Under the pieces are notes generated by a model. That model did no database searches and had not been told where the DNA came from. It saw only the letters and a program-made list of their open reading frames with translations. A stretch of DNA of 6,517 bases from Planctomycetota bacterium (GTDB taxonomy: Bacteria; Planctomycetota; SZUA-567; H5-PLA8; CALKMO01). This document shows positions 5,219 through 6,517 of this stretch, piece after piece. Made by a program: the position numbers and the translations under genes. How positions within the stretch are numbered: the stretch's first letter is position 1; each line of letters starts with the position of its first letter. The DNA lies in contig JAOACM010000258.1 in NCBI GenBank assembly GCA_026417845.1, positions 1-6,517 on the forward strand. The letters are read 5' to 3'.

Positions 5219-6385
5219 CTACACGGCTGCCGTTGCTTGCGCCTCGACGCAACGGCGCTCGAATTCCTCCCTGAACTTGATGATCAGGGAAGCAACCGGC
5301 ATCGCGCACGAGTCAGCCAGAAGGCATATCGTCGTGCCGCTCATCTTCTCCAGAATGTCCAACAGGAGCGCAACATCGCCCGGTCTGCCGCCGCCGGCCA
5401 GCATCCGGGACAGTATCTTCTCGACCCATCCGGTGCCTTCCCTGCACGGCGTGCACTGGCCGCAGGACTCATGGTGATAAAATCTGGCCAGATTATGCGC
5501 CGCCTCCACCATACAGGTCTTCTCGTGCATAACAATTACGCCTGCCGAGCCGAGCATCGAACCCGCGGCTCGAACCGATTCGAACTCCATGCGAAGGTCC
5601 AGCGAATCTTTACGTTCGCTGCCGTCCGGCGCGGTGTAGGGCCTGTCCAGCCTGAGGACTGGCGAGGAAGACCCGCCAGGAAAGACCGCCTTGGGCGCCA
5701 GCCCATCAAGGACGCCGCCGGCGGCCTCGATCAGTTCCCTGAGCGTTACATCCATCGGGCGTTCGTACAGGCCCGGCCTGTTCAGGTGGCCGGACATGCA
5801 ATATATTTTCGGGCCGGGGCTTTTCGGCGGCCCTATTTTTGCGTACTCAGCCCCACCCATGACGAATATGTGAGGCAGATTGCAGAGCGTCTCCACGTTC
5901 TGAATAATAGTCGGGGATTTCCATGCGCCGCTTACCGCGGGGAAGGGCGGCCTTACTCTCGGATAGCCTCTGTTCCCCTCCAGACTCGACAAAAGCGCCG
6001 TCGCCTCTCCGCAAATATAGGCTCCGGCTCCGCTGTGTACCGTTATGGAAATCTCCGTTCCATCGGGCGCCCTGAGCAATCCAGCCTCGTGCGCTTCGCC
6101 CGCGGCCTTCTCTATTATTCCGGCCTCCCGTCCGTACTCTCCCCGCACGTAGACATATGCCCGCCGCGCCCTTATGGCGTGACAGGCTATCAATATCCCT
6201 TCGATCAGCATGTGTGGTGAATAGGTTATCAGAGCGCGGTCCTTGAACGTCCCAGGCTCCGATTCGTCGCAATTGCACACCAGATATCTCGGTCTCCCAT
6301 CCGCTGGGAGGAATTTCCATTTGCGCCCCGTCGGGAAGCCGGCTCCGCCTCTCCCACGCAGGCCGCTGGTCTCTACCTCCGCCAC
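5219..6385 (-). CDS. nuoF: NADH-quinone oxidoreductase subunit F (NuoF), 5' end missing
   Basis: The FMN- and N3-bearing subunit that oxidises NAD(P)H at the tip of complex I. Numbering below starts from a TTG at 6418, where the open frame formally begins. Seen are the FMN/nucleotide loop GRGGAGFPTG (22-31), CNCDESEPGTFKDR (48-61), RGEY (92-95), the nucleotide-binding HSGAGAYICGEATAL (128-142), RPPFPA (156-161), NNVET-like QNVETLCN (173-180) and the N3 ligands ESCGQCTPC (Cys319, 322, 325) with Cys365. Compared with E. coli NuoF (about 445 residues), roughly the first 40 residues are absent. The upstream sequence is a foreign xanthine dehydrogenase fragment on the other strand, so the TTG at 6418 is not a real start. 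The second Glu of the usual GEET motif is Ala139. The N-terminal boundary is uncertain by about 30 bases (6372-6403). NuoE would be expected upstream in the real genome. A hydrogenase or formate dehydrogenase homologue is less likely because nuoG, nuoH and nuoI follow. Confidence 0.95.
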   Translation of the reverse strand: MAEVETSGLRGRGGAGFPTGRKWKFLPADGRPRYLVCNCDESEPGTFKDRALITYSPHMLIEGILIACHAIRARRAYVYVRGEYGREAGIIEKAAGEAHEAGLLRAPDGTEISITVHSGAGAYICGEATALLSSLEGNRGYPRVRPPFPAVSGAWKSPTIIQNVETLCNLPHIFVMGGAEYAKIGPPKSPGPKIYCMSGHLNRPGLYERPMDVTLRELIEAAGGVLDGLAPKAVFPGGSSSPVLRLDRPYTAPDGSERKDSLDLRMEFESVRAAGSMLGSAGVIVMHEKTCMVEAAHNLARFYHHESCGQCTPCREGTGWVEKILSRMLAGGGRPGDVALLLDILEKMSGTTICLLADSCAMPVASLIIKFREEFERRCVEAQATAAV

Positions 6386-6403
6386 CGCTGCCTCCAGCGG
6401 CAG
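6372..6403. other. Chimeric junction between nuoF and foreign DNA
   Basis: To the left, the minus strand reads unmistakable NuoF (SGLRGRGGAGFPTG). To the right, the plus strand reads a conserved xanthine dehydrogenase motif starting at about 6375. Both frames can be read across this short interval, so the exact breakpoint cannot be fixed. GC content rises sharply on the right. Both genes are internally truncated at the same point on opposite strands, as expected of a library chimera or misassembly. Confidence 0.75.
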
Positions 6404-6517
6404 CGACTTGAACGGCAAGGCGGCGCAGGACGCGGCGCGGCAAGTGCGCGCGCGCCTGCTGGCGTTCGCCGCCCAGCGCCATGGCGTCGATGCCGCGGCG
6501 CTGCGGCTGGCTGGCGG
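6375..6517 (+). CDS. xdhB: Xanthine dehydrogenase molybdenum-binding subunit, internal fragment (foreign)
   Basis: Forty-seven codons with no start or stop, open to the window edge. The translation begins TSATAASSGSDLNGKAAQDA and continues through RARLLAFAAQRHGVD to ALRLAG. The TS-x-TAAS-x-x-x-DLNG-x-A motif is a hallmark of the molybdenum-cofactor domain of xanthine dehydrogenases; mammalian enzymes have NTSPTAASASADLNGQA at the equivalent place. The enzyme oxidises hypoxanthine and xanthine to urate. The GC content, well above that of the rest of the window, and the residue choices suggest a betaproteobacterium-like source, which is inference. It has no relation to the nuo genes and is very probably joined artificially. 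The residue before Thr does not fit the usual PN, so the fragment starts at about 6372-6375. Confidence 0.8.

Noticed and set aside
5036..6220. Long plus-strand open frame of 394 codons
   Set aside because: It is antisense to nuoF and the start of nuoG, both of which carry complete cofactor motifs.

Overview
This is a 6.5 kb assembly fragment from a bacterium with a respiratory complex I. All confidently native genes lie on the minus strand. Reading right to left in the direction of transcription, they are nuoF (5' end missing), nuoG, nuoH and nuoI, then about 590 bp without a recognisable gene, then the first ~163 codons of a GT4/GT5-type glycosyltransferase related to glycogen synthases. 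The native part is moderately GC-rich. nuoG and nuoH have GGAG ribosome binding sites nine bases before the start, and nuoI has a G run at the same spacing. I cannot place the organism more precisely than a complex-I-bearing, probably uncultivated bacterium. The adapter remnant and the foreign sequence at the right end suggest a shotgun or metagenome contig.

Layout. 1-19: Nextera (Tn5 mosaic end) adapter remnant, not genomic. 20-509: glycosyltransferase, cut by the adapter. 510-1095: gene-free stretch with a 20-base repeat present twice exactly 180 bp apart and small hairpins. 1096-1623: nuoI. 1624-1798: 175 bp spacer. 1799-2881: nuoH. 2882-3258: 377 bp spacer with three related repeat copies, two direct and one inverted. 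3259-5151: nuoG. 5152-5218: 67 bp spacer. 5219 to about 6385: nuoF. About 6372-6517: a very GC-rich stretch that reads on the plus strand as an internal piece of a xanthine dehydrogenase molybdenum subunit. It most likely comes from another organism joined artificially.

How the genes work together. NuoF oxidises NAD(P)H through FMN and cluster N3. NuoG and NuoI carry electrons along their Fe-S chain to quinone. NuoH is the membrane subunit that forms the quinone chamber floor and couples the redox reaction to the proton pumps. The antiporter-like membrane genes nuoJ-N, which often follow nuoI, do not follow here. The cluster is also loosely spaced for a nuo operon.

The most interesting biology is in single residues. 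NuoF has Ala where the family has the second Glu of its GEET motif (E. coli Glu183, which contacts the NAD ribose and disfavours NADPH). NuoH has Gly where the family has the Glu of its SYE motif (an E-channel acid), and it carries a roughly 20-residue insertion in its first cytoplasmic loop. I found no CRISPR array, insertion-sequence transposase, tRNA, rRNA or novel multi-gene system.
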